Shown here: positions 1 to 6,921 of the stretch, piece after piece
Layout of the letters: each line of letters begins with the position of its first letter
Position numbering within the stretch: position 1 is the stretch's first letter
Origin: Gemmatimonadaceae bacterium
Lineage (GTDB): Bacteria; Latescibacterota; UBA2968; UBA8231
Assembly: GCA_002726335.1 (NCBI GenBank)
Contig: PBSR01000202.1
Coordinates: 1 to 11,764 of the forward strand
Length of the DNA: 11,764 nt
Direction of reading: 5' to 3'
Notes under the pieces: model-generated
The model's input: the letters and a program-made list of their open reading frames with translations, nothing else
Databases searched by the model: none
What the model was told of the DNA's origin: nothing
Program-made: the position numbers and the translations under genes

Positions 1-288
1 ATATCCCACGGATTCGGTGTCGCCCACACTGGGGTGGACGTCCTCGGCGGCGATGCCCAGCACCTCGGTTAGGGTCTCGTCGTGGAGCTGGCGCCATGGC
101 GAATCCGGATCGATTGCCCACAACCCCGCCAGCGTGGCGCACAACAGTCGCGACGGCTGTCGGATCAGGTCGGTGACGAGATGACCTGCGCCTCCTGTCG
201 GACACCACTGTCTGCCGTCATGACTCTGATGCAGACCATTGGCACCCACCAGCCAGCCGGTCATCCAGTCGCTTTGCTGCCTGGCCAT
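1..288 (-). CDS. BNR/YCF48-like beta-propeller protein (3' end off window)
   Basis: The frame is open from an ATG at 288 down to base 1, giving 96 residues with no stop, so the C-terminal part lies beyond the left edge. The N-terminus reads like one or two propeller blades: GWLVGANGL at residues 11-19, an Asp-box-like SHDGRQW at 22-28, then a LLCATLAGLW strand pattern and an LHDETLTEVLGIA segment. No signal peptide is visible. The start lies 4 bases after the stop of the upstream URO-D-like gene on the same strand, so the two are probably co-transcribed; I see no clear Shine-Dalgarno motif. The fold call comes from motif resemblance to BNR/YCF48-type repeats. Activity cannot be inferred, and it could be a sialidase-like, photosystem-assembly-like or purely scaffolding propeller. 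Confidence 0.6.
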   Translation of the reverse strand, partial: MARQQSDWMTGWLVGANGLHQSHDGRQWCPTGGAGHLVTDLIRQPSRLLCATLAGLWAIDPDSPWRQLHDETLTEVLGIAAEDVHPSVGDTESVGY

Positions 289-292
289 GAGA

Positions 293-1534
293 TCAGAAGT
301 ACTGGTCGATCACACCAGCCACCGTCTGACTCCAGCGGGTCAGGTTCTCAGGTCGGTTGGCGATTGTACTGACGTCCTTGAGCACGAACTCACAGGTCGT
401 TCCGTGTCTCCTGCAGGCGTCGAGGCACCGATGAATTTCCTGCTGTACGGGTTCCGGTTCGAACGTCGGGTTGGCGACGAAGGCCGGGTTCGGCTTGGCG
501 GCCATGACGAAGTCACCGCCCATGCTTTGCGCCGCGATCTCGGGATCGGCCCAGGGGGTGATGGAGACCTTACGGAGGTTGGTAAAGCGCTTCCGCAGGA
601 TGTCTATCTTGGTGTCGAGGGGCTCACAGCATCCGTAGTACAGCAGGCCGCACGAACCGAATACCTCCTGGTTGTACTCGAGATCAAACTCGTCGTGCAT
701 CTCCGGCGACACGGCGGAGAAGATCTGTGCCGAACACCTTCCCCAGGCGTCCTGGGGCCTTGGTGTGCCGCTGAAGTCACCGGCGGGCAGTTCCCGGGCG
801 CAAGCCGGCGTGCAGTGCAGCAGGAGCGGGTTCGTATGGAGAAGACCCAACTCGACATACTGCGTGAAGGTGGCCGCGGCGATGTCGGCGAATCTCCGCG
901 CGGTGCGGTGCATGAAGTCGGGACGTATGGCAAGATCGAGCAGCAGTTTCTCCACCCCGCGATAGCAGGATATCCGGTCCCAGATGTTGTACTGGAACAC
1001 GTGGCCGACGATCTCGGTTTCCATCAGTCCTGAGAACACGTCGGCTGCAAGCTCCGCCGCCCTCTCCGTCCCTTCCCTGTCATAGGTGATGACAGGCAGC
1101 TCGAGCCGCTCCAGATCCTGATCGGTCTGCAGCTGGTCTACATACTCGTGCGATTCGATGTAGGCTCCCGTGTCCCCCTTGATCCGCGTCTCCTGCACCT
1201 CGATACCGATACCGGTGGAGTGGATGTGCTTGGGAATCTGAAAGACGGGTGCGATCACTTTGTCGACCTGGAAGTGCTCCCACTGATACAGAGCACACCG
1301 CAGCATCCCTTCGAGGCGGCGGTATTGTTCGCTCTCGCACCGACTCACCAGGGCATCATCCCGTATCTCGCCCCAGGGGACCTCGTCGATGAGGACTACG
1401 GGCCGGACCTCTTCCAGGCCGATCGTCCGGTAGTAACGCTCCATCCGCTTCTTCTGTATGTCCTGCTGCGCGATGGCGCTGTAACGCTCGGCCAGAGGCC
1501 GGAGGATCTCTCTGTCAGCGTGCGTGTTGCCCAT
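293..1534 (-). CDS. Uroporphyrinogen decarboxylase (URO-D) superfamily protein, not HemE
   Basis: This 413-residue cytoplasmic protein is longer than the roughly 350 residues of HemE. Its pattern fits the environmental URO-D-family proteins related to the MtaA/CmuA methyltransferases. Support includes the C-terminal half with YYGCCEPLDTK (299-309), then KVSITPWADPE (322-332) and FVMAAKPNPA (342-351). Possible zinc-ligand residues are H240, C241 and C245 in LLHCTPAC, and C302/C303 in YGCCEP. Cys is abundant (also C190, C267, C295, C370, C374, C381). In MtaA-type enzymes a His-x-Cys and a distant Cys bind zinc to activate a thiol; here the spacing differs, so methyl transfer is only an inference. 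The ATG is supported by GAGGAG six bases upstream. The 3' neighbour is the propeller gene. No corrinoid protein lies nearby, so the substrate is unknown. Confidence 0.8.
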   Translation of the reverse strand: MGNTHADREILRPLAERYSAIAQQDIQKKRMERYYRTIGLEEVRPVVLIDEVPWGEIRDDALVSRCESEQYRRLEGMLRCALYQWEHFQVDKVIAPVFQIPKHIHSTGIGIEVQETRIKGDTGAYIESHEYVDQLQTDQDLERLELPVITYDREGTERAAELAADVFSGLMETEIVGHVFQYNIWDRISCYRGVEKLLLDLAIRPDFMHRTARRFADIAAATFTQYVELGLLHTNPLLLHCTPACARELPAGDFSGTPRPQDAWGRCSAQIFSAVSPEMHDEFDLEYNQEVFGSCGLLYYGCCEPLDTKIDILRKRFTNLRKVSITPWADPEIAAQSMGGDFVMAAKPNPAFVANPTFEPEPVQQEIHRCLDACRRHGTTCEFVLKDVSTIANRPENLTRWSQTVAGVIDQYF

Positions 1535-1540
1535 GAACCG

Positions 1541-1546
1541 CTCCTC
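1541..1546 (-). promoter_or_regulatory. Ribosome binding site of the URO-D-like gene
   Basis: The minus strand reads GAGGAG followed by six bases and then the ATG at 1534. This fixes the start of the URO-D-superfamily gene. Confidence 0.7.
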
Positions 1547-1577
1547 TACGTGGAAACGGGTGAAGTCTCAGGTGCGC

Positions 1578-1606
1578 AATATGACCGGCAGCCGACCCTT
1601 GATCAA
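1578..1606 (-). promoter_or_regulatory. Possible sigma70-type promoter of the URO-D-like gene
   Basis: On the minus strand TTGATC (1606-1601) is followed by exactly 17 bases and CATATT (1583-1578). Each box matches four of six consensus bases. Transcription would begin near 1571, leaving a leader of about 36 bases containing the GAGGAG site. The match is moderate and may be chance. No comparable promoter was seen for the divergent enolase-superfamily gene in the same 228-bp spacer. Confidence 0.35.
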
Positions 1607-1762
1607 GCACCGGGAAGGGACGCCTCAACATGGCCGCCGGGGTGGACCATCGAACTCTCGAGACTCCTCACGCAGGTCTGATGAGTCTATCATTGTGGCA
1701 TACACGCAGGCGTACAAGGTTGGCGCCCAGTTCCTCATTTCGGCATACCACCCGGGAGCCAC

Positions 1763-2815
1763 ATGAAAGTCACCAAGGTCGATCTGTTTCGGGTAGAGGT
1801 ACCCCTGGTGCCGGCGATCGCCAGATACCGGGAGAAGATCTACGACATCACACTGTGCCGTATCGAGACGGACGAAGGGTTGACCGGCATCGGCGAGTCA
1901 GCAGTGTATGATATCGGCAGAGCGGGCCAGGCGACGCTGGCGGCACAGGCCGAGGCCTTCCTCGGTCATGACCCGCTGACACTCGACCCGTTCTGCCAGC
2001 CGGGGCTGTTCGAATGCGCCCTGCTCGACATCGCCGGCCAGGCGTACGACATCCCGATCCACCGCTTCTTCGGCAGCAAGGTTCGGGATCGGGTGCCGGT
2101 CTCGTACTGGTCGTCTCCCATGGAGCCGGCCGAAACCTCGGCGGAAGCCGAGGCCGGCGCCAGGATGGGGTTCACCAATCATAAACTCAAGGCCCGCTCG
2201 TGGAATATCGTCGAGACGGTGCGACTGATGAAGGAGGCAGCCGGCTCCGACTATACTGTCGGCGTCGATCCCAATACCGAGTTCCGCTACCCTCACGTCG
2301 CCGCCCGGCTGGCGGCCGAGCTCGAGCCCTTTGGCACGGTTGTCAACCTGGAAGACCCGGTACTGAAGAGTCATCTTGACTGGTACCGGCTCCTGCGAGA
2401 GAAGACCCACATCCCCATCGCCATGCATTTTGGCGCCCCCCAGGCAGCCGGGAAGAACCCGCTACGGCTCGACCTGCTGCTCGAAGCCCTCAAGGCCGAG
2501 TGCATCGACCAGGCCGTGTTGGGCGGTTCGGCGTGGGAGGTGAAGAAGGCGGCGGCCCTGGCCGAGGCCGCAGACGTACCGGTGTGGGTGCAGATGGGTG
2601 GCGTCTGCCTTGGCGTGCTGGCCGCCTATTCGGTCCACGTCCAGTCCACTATCCCCAATGCAACCCTGCCCTGCGACGAGTTGCCCTTCGTACGCGCCGC
2701 CGATGTACTGGATGGCGGCCTGTCGCTCGATCAGGGACACTTCTTCGTGCCCGAAGGCCCCGGACTGGGTGTCGAGCTGGACATGTCGGTAGTGGAGAAG
2801 TATCGCGTGGGGTGA
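1763..2815 (+). CDS. Enolase-superfamily enzyme (mandelate racemase/muconate cycloisomerase type)
   Basis: The 350-residue product has the two-domain layout of the superfamily: an N-terminal capping domain (about 1-110, with GLTGIGES at 39-46) and a TIM barrel. The KxK motif is present (K141, K143 in NHKLKAR), and the first two Mg ligands are D169 (GVDPN) and E197 (NLEDP). Counting 25 residues on, where muconate cycloisomerases have Asp or Glu, this protein has H222 in IAMHFGAP. D249, five residues before GG, aligns with D270 of mandelate racemase, but the paired His is replaced by Q277. Members are usually sugar-acid dehydratases, racemases or cycloisomerases. The altered site makes this one hard to assign and possibly not a classical Mg enzyme. 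GGGAG at 1754-1758 supports the ATG. It converges on the VCBS gene with only 25 bases between the stops. Confidence 0.85.
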   Translation: MKVTKVDLFRVEVPLVPAIARYREKIYDITLCRIETDEGLTGIGESAVYDIGRAGQATLAAQAEAFLGHDPLTLDPFCQPGLFECALLDIAGQAYDIPIHRFFGSKVRDRVPVSYWSSPMEPAETSAEAEAGARMGFTNHKLKARSWNIVETVRLMKEAAGSDYTVGVDPNTEFRYPHVAARLAAELEPFGTVVNLEDPVLKSHLDWYRLLREKTHIPIAMHFGAPQAAGKNPLRLDLLLEALKAECIDQAVLGGSAWEVKKAAALAEAADVPVWVQMGGVCLGVLAAYSVHVQSTIPNATLPCDELPFVRAADVLDGGLSLDQGHFFVPEGPGLGVELDMSVVEKYRVG

Positions 2816-2840
2816 TCTTCTGGTGCGCTGCAGAGGACTG

Positions 2841-4550
2841 CTACCGGGGTTCCGTGATCAGCACGGTGCGTCCGGCATCCTGCGGCCCGAGTCGCTGCCG
2901 GCGCCCCGAAGGCCATTCGATCCACAACGAATCGGCGCCGGCCGCCGTCCCGAGACCGAAGTGGGCGGTCAGTTCGCTCGTCGACTGGTACCCGGTACCT
3001 GCCCGTACCTGGTGGAACTGGACATCGTCGCCGACGTGCAGCCGGATCCAGGCTCCCACGCCGTCGCGATTGCTCATGGTTCCCTGCAGATGCACCCGCA
3101 ACCACGCACCGGCATTGCCGCCATCATTGCGCAGCAGCACCGACGGCTGCCCGGAGGACGATAGGGCCACGTCGACGTCACCGTCTTCGTCGTAATCGGC
3201 GAAGGCCACGCCACGACCGACATACCGCTCCTGCATGGCCGGCCCGAGATCGTCACTCACATCGACGAACTTCCCCGCACCAAGGTTGCGGAACACCTGG
3301 GCCCGTTGCGGGTAGGTCACCATGGGGTCGTAGCTCTCGATGTTGTCGTGAACATGACCGTTGGCGACAAACAGGTCGAGCCAGGTGTCGTTGTCCCAGT
3401 CGAAGAAGCCGACGCCGAATCCCAGGTAGTTGAGGCTCACCTGTCCAAGACCGGAGTTGAAGCTGGCCTCGGTGAAGTAGCTGCCGTCGTTCCGGTAGAG
3501 CGTGTTGTTCTCCAGCTGGTAGTTCGTCACCACAATGTCCAGGTCCCCGTCACGGTCGTAGTCCCCCGCGTCGACCCCCATACCGGCCTGGGAGGCGCCA
3601 TCGGCGCTCAGGGCGGTGCCCGACAGCATGCCGTTCTCGGAGAACGTTCCGTTGCCGCGATTCCGGTAGAGGAAATTGGGTGACATGTCGTTGGCCACGT
3701 AGAGATCGGCCCGGCCGTCCCCATCGAAGTCGCCGCTGATGACACCGAGACCGTTGCCCCTGCCACTGATACCCGCCGCGGCGCTGATGTCGATGAAACC
3801 TCCGTTGCCTTCATTGCGGTAGAGCAGATCTGTGGTCGGTTCGTACTGTCGTGGATCACAGTAGAACCGCATATCCATGTCGCGACGCCCGCACCAGGGG
3901 TGAGTGCCCAGCTCGAAGCCCACGTAGTTGGCAACGAACAGGTCGAGATCGCCATCGTTGTCGAAGTCCAGATAGGTGGCACTGGAACCCCAGGCCGTAC
4001 TGCCGAGCCCGGCCGACCGGGTGACATCGACAAACCCGGCGTCGCCCTCATTGCGATAGAACTGGTCCCTGCCCCAGGTCGTGAGATAGAGATCGGCGTC
4101 ACCGTCGTTATCGGGATCGCCGGCCAGTACGCCCATGCCGTAGGCGTCCCCCCTGGCCCCACCGGCATCGGGAACCCTCTCGAATCGGCCCTCTCCCACA
4201 GAGTGGTACAGGTGGTTGTCGGCGCCCTGTCGACCGCCTTCCATATGGCCACTGTTGACGAAGTAAAGATCCTGACGACCGTCGCCGTCGGCATCCAGAA
4301 AGGCCACACCCGAACCGTCGGTTTCGGGCAGGCGTTTGTCATCCGTGGCACCGTTGGTGTGCACAAAGTCGACACCGGAAGCGGCTGCTACGTCGGTGAA
4401 TTGCGACGCCGTCGGTTCGGTGTCAGCCCCGATGGGCAAGGCTGCCGCCGTCGCGGCGCCCCAGCACCACCAGCGAAGCCATCGGCGCGAGGCCTGCTTG
4501 ACCCGTAACAGCGTGTCCCTGATAATGACTCTCCAGCCCCTGAACCGCAC
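2841..4550 (-). CDS. Exported CRTAC1-like protein: VCBS/FG-GAP repeats plus ASPIC/UnbV domain
   Basis: Read from a GTG at 4550 the product is 569 residues. It opens with an Arg/Trp-rich stretch and a hydrophobic Ala-rich segment (about 24-40) that looks like a secretion signal. Seven acidic calcium-loop motifs of FG-GAP/VCBS propeller blades follow, beginning at D86, D145, D195, D274, D330, D384 and D452, typically DxDxDGxxD. The sixth (DWDNDTWLD) is degenerate. The C-terminus (about 493-569) is an ASPIC/UnbV domain with NRDGVGAW, RAGTGY, HFGLG and EWPSGR. It is likely a periplasmic or surface protein binding protein or glycan partners. The start is uncertain: no ATG lies near the signal, and GTG 4550, ATT 4526 and CTG 4511 are in frame. 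The frame stays open further upstream but there overlaps the divergent TPR gene. Such proteins often sit beside TPR genes, as here. Confidence 0.87.
   Translation of the reverse strand: MRFRGWRVIIRDTLLRVKQASRRWLRWWCWGAATAAALPIGADTEPTASQFTDVAAASGVDFVHTNGATDDKRLPETDGSGVAFLDADGDGRQDLYFVNSGHMEGGRQGADNHLYHSVGEGRFERVPDAGGARGDAYGMGVLAGDPDNDGDADLYLTTWGRDQFYRNEGDAGFVDVTRSAGLGSTAWGSSATYLDFDNDGDLDLFVANYVGFELGTHPWCGRRDMDMRFYCDPRQYEPTTDLLYRNEGNGGFIDISAAAGISGRGNGLGVISGDFDGDGRADLYVANDMSPNFLYRNRGNGTFSENGMLSGTALSADGASQAGMGVDAGDYDRDGDLDIVVTNYQLENNTLYRNDGSYFTEASFNSGLGQVSLNYLGFGVGFFDWDNDTWLDLFVANGHVHDNIESYDPMVTYPQRAQVFRNLGAGKFVDVSDDLGPAMQERYVGRGVAFADYDEDGDVDVALSSSGQPSVLLRNDGGNAGAWLRVHLQGTMSNRDGVGAWIRLHVGDDVQFHQVRAGTGYQSTSELTAHFGLGTAAGADSLWIEWPSGRRQRLGPQDAGRTVLITEPR
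4498..4526 (+). promoter_or_regulatory. Strong sigma70-like promoter for the TPR operon
   Basis: TTGACC (4498-4503) is followed by exactly 17 bases and GATAAT (4521-4526). Each box matches five of six consensus bases, the best promoter seen in the window. Transcription would begin near 4533 and read into the first TPR lipoprotein gene. The element overlaps the N-terminal coding region of the divergent VCBS gene if that gene starts at its GTG. Confidence 0.6.
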
Positions 4551-4562
4551 AGTAGTGATGAA

Positions 4563-5582
4563 TTGAAAACTTCGCCGCCCGGCGAGGAACACGCAACGAC
4601 CGGGCAGAGCCGAGGAGTTCTTCCCATCTGTTCGACCAATCAGCTCTCGACTCGCGCCCAGCGTCGGGCGCGGGCAACGCTCCCTCTGTGTTTTGCCCTG
4701 GCCTTCGTCGCCTGCGGCCCCGAGGCCGATCCCCCTGCTGCCTGGCATGCGCCGTTGCGCGCCGGACAGCAGGCGTTCCGGGAGCAGCGATACCCCGGAG
4801 CGGAGGCCAGCTTCACCGAGGCCCTGGCTCTGGCCAGGGTTGACGGGGCGATCACCGGGCAGCTGATCGCCCTCGATGGTCTGGCCGCATCCCACGCGGT
4901 GCGTGGCAACCTGCCTCCTGCCGACAGCCTCTACAGCCGACTTCTCGGCCTGCAGCGTCACCGCTTCGAAGTCGACAGTCTGTCCGGCAGGATGCTGGTG
5001 CGCACCCTGGGCACGCTCAGCGAAATCAGCTTGAATCGCGGCTTGCTGGACCGCGCCGACAGTCTGCTCAACCACATCCTTGAGCTCGACGCCTCCGGGG
5101 CCATCGACCTGCGTCCCGAAGAGGCGACCCTGGCCTTCACGATGCAGGGCCTTGGCAATGTTCTGGCTGCCCGCGGGGACGTGGCGGGGGCCTCTGTCTT
5201 CCACGACCGGGCGGCGGGGCTCAAACTCTACGCCCAGGGCTTCAGTTATTATGTGGGCGACAAGCTCGAGCGTGCCGAACAAGCCTTCCGCGGTGCCATG
5301 CAGCACCAGGAGCGCGTCCTCGGTCCGGACCACGATGATCTGGCTCGCAGCGCCCACGCCCTGGGGCGGCTCTTCGACCTGCAGGGACGCCAACGGGAAG
5401 CGTTGAGTCTCTACGAACGCGCCGTACGCGTCTACGCCAGTGCCGGTTCGGGGCGCCTCGGTCACGCTGCCGCTCTCGACGATCTGGCCCAGGCGCTGCC
5501 CGACGGGTCTAGCCGCATCGACAGCCTGAGGCAACGTGCCATCACCCTTCGCAACGCGTCGTCGCGCGTCGAGGTATTCTGA
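4563..5582 (+). CDS. TPR-containing lipoprotein, first copy of a paralogous pair
   Basis: The product is up to 339 residues. A basic stretch (RAQRRARAT) precedes a hydrophobic run ending FVAC, with C51 as probable lipidation site, so it is likely membrane-anchored facing the periplasm. The rest is helical with TPR character (AEASFTEAL, RAEQAFRGAM, AHALGRLFDLQGR, ALSLYERAV). It is clearly homologous to the gene at 6922: both share GLAASHA, a DSLSG segment, VRTLGxLxEIxLxRG, DLRPEE, VLAARG and AHALG. The start is doubtful. TTG 4563 would give an unusually long 50-residue leader, while GAGGAG at 4612-4617 is correctly spaced for an in-frame ATC at 4626, giving a normal 29-residue signal. No in-frame ATG precedes the lipobox. 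The stop overlaps the next gene (TGATG). Function is unknown, presumably protein-protein scaffolding. Confidence 0.82.
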   Translation: MKTSPPGEEHATTGQSRGVLPICSTNQLSTRAQRRARATLPLCFALAFVACGPEADPPAAWHAPLRAGQQAFREQRYPGAEASFTEALALARVDGAITGQLIALDGLAASHAVRGNLPPADSLYSRLLGLQRHRFEVDSLSGRMLVRTLGTLSEISLNRGLLDRADSLLNHILELDASGAIDLRPEEATLAFTMQGLGNVLAARGDVAGASVFHDRAAGLKLYAQGFSYYVGDKLERAEQAFRGAMQHQERVLGPDHDDLARSAHALGRLFDLQGRQREALSLYERAVRVYASAGSGRLGHAAALDDLAQALPDGSSRIDSLRQRAITLRNASSRVEVF

Positions 5583-6889
5583 TGAACTGGTATCACCGAT
5601 TCTTCTGCCTGCGATTGCCCTTTCTGACCCTCTTCGCCATTTCCCTGGTGGCCTGCGGCAAAGGGGATCGGGACACTGTCGCGCCAGCGACATCGGAGCC
5701 CGCCACGGTCGCTGCCCCCACCGCCGAGGATCCCGTCAGCGAGTGGGAGCTGCAGTACCTGCCGGCCATCGACGCCCACATGAAGGCGGGACGACTCGAC
5801 TCGGTCATCACCGTCTGCCAGCTGGCCCTGCAGCAGGACTCGACCCGCATCGTCCTGTACAATCTGATGGCCTCTGCCTATGCCTCTCAGGGACGGGATG
5901 CGATGGCGATCGACGCCCTGGAAAGAGCCGTTCGCCTGTCGCCGCAATTCACTGCCGGCTGGGTCAACCTCGGCGGTATCCACTCCCGCCACGGCCGGTT
6001 TTCGGCCGCCGTGCCCTTCCTCGAGCGTGCCGCCAAACTCGATCCTGCGTCAGCGGCGGCCCGGCGGCGCCTGGGTCATGCCTACCTGCAGCTGGGTCAG
6101 ACCGAACAGGCTCTGGCGTCCATCGATGCGGCCATGGATCTGCTGCCTGAGGATGCGACGCTCAACTTCCTTCGTGGTGAGGCGCTGGGCAGGGGGGAAG
6201 AGGCGTTGGCCTCCTTCCTGCGTGCCGGCGCTCTCGATCCAGGTTACCTGGTCACGCACGAACGGGCCGCCACTCTCGCCCGACGCCTGGGTCACTCTGC
6301 GCTGGCCGACTCCTGCCTGGCTCTGCACGGCCACCTGCTCGCCCTCGCCGCCGGTGATACCGTTGCGGCCACTACGAGGAAGCGTCTGCGCGGCGCCATC
6401 ACCAATGCGCCGGAAGATGCCATCACCCACGCCCGGCTCGGCGGCTTCTACCTGTATTACGACTATATGCCTGAAGCCCTGGCGCTGATGGGGCGTGCGG
6501 CCTCTCTGGAGCAGACCGACGCCTCACTGCTCAACGAGCTCGGTGGGCTCCTCAGCAAGAAGGGACGCCCCGAAGCCCTCGACTACTACCGGCGTGCCCT
6601 CGAGGTGCGTCCCGACTTCGGCCCGGCGTTGATCAACGCCGGCGGCGTGCTCAACGCCATGGATCGCCACCAGGAGGCTCTGTCCTACTTTAAGCGGGCC
6701 GTAGCCCTGGCACCGCAGGACGGGGGTGCACGCTTCTATCTGGCGGTTACGCATCTGAGTCTGGATCAGCGGGATGAGGCCCACCGCCTCCTGAGCGAAG
6801 CACGCGAGCTGGTGGCTGACGACGAGGACCTGAGACAGCAGATCGAGGCGGCTCTGGCGACGATCGACGATCTGGATGGCGGATCTTGA
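5582..6889 (+). CDS. TPR-repeat lipoprotein (longer, central member of the triad)
   Basis: The 435-residue product begins with a clear lipoprotein signal: positive n-region, hydrophobic FLTLFAIS, then the lipobox LVAC with C25. A Pro/Ala/Thr linker (about 31-52) follows. The rest is built of TPR units with the typical G-Y-A-P spacing, for example AYASQGRDAMAIDALERAV (about 99-117), the next unit ending AAKLDP, and near the C-terminus ALDYYRRALEVRP and ALSYFKRAVALAP. It is likely a periplasmic scaffold held at a membrane. The ATG overlaps the stop of the preceding TPR gene by one base (TGATG), so translation is probably coupled. It does not resemble its two TPR neighbours closely, although those resemble each other. 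No enzymatic domain is visible. Confidence 0.88.
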   Translation: MNWYHRFFCLRLPFLTLFAISLVACGKGDRDTVAPATSEPATVAAPTAEDPVSEWELQYLPAIDAHMKAGRLDSVITVCQLALQQDSTRIVLYNLMASAYASQGRDAMAIDALERAVRLSPQFTAGWVNLGGIHSRHGRFSAAVPFLERAAKLDPASAAARRRLGHAYLQLGQTEQALASIDAAMDLLPEDATLNFLRGEALGRGEEALASFLRAGALDPGYLVTHERAATLARRLGHSALADSCLALHGHLLALAAGDTVAATTRKRLRGAITNAPEDAITHARLGGFYLYYDYMPEALALMGRAASLEQTDASLLNELGGLLSKKGRPEALDYYRRALEVRPDFGPALINAGGVLNAMDRHQEALSYFKRAVALAPQDGGARFYLAVTHLSLDQRDEAHRLLSEARELVADDEDLRQQIEAALATIDDLDGGS

Positions 6890-6921
6890 CCAGGACTGAC
6901 GGGGCGCGTTGAATCACCCCC

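Noticed and set aside
293..1033. Long plus-strand open frames opposite the URO-D-like gene
   Set aside because: They are antisense to a well-supported gene, have no recognisable motifs and lack ribosome binding sites, as expected in GC-rich DNA.
1681..1762. TATCAT box at 1688-1693 as a promoter for the enolase-superfamily gene
   Set aside because: No -35-like sequence occurs at a suitable distance and there is no extended -10, so it is not supported.
2816..2840. Bidirectional terminator between the convergent stops
   Set aside because: The 25-base gap holds no stable stem and no T-run on either strand.
4551..5693. Upstream extension of the VCBS open frame (a total of 950 residues on the minus strand)
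   Set aside because: The extra region lies antisense to the first TPR gene, lacks domain character and precedes the visible signal peptide. It is a GC-rich shadow frame.
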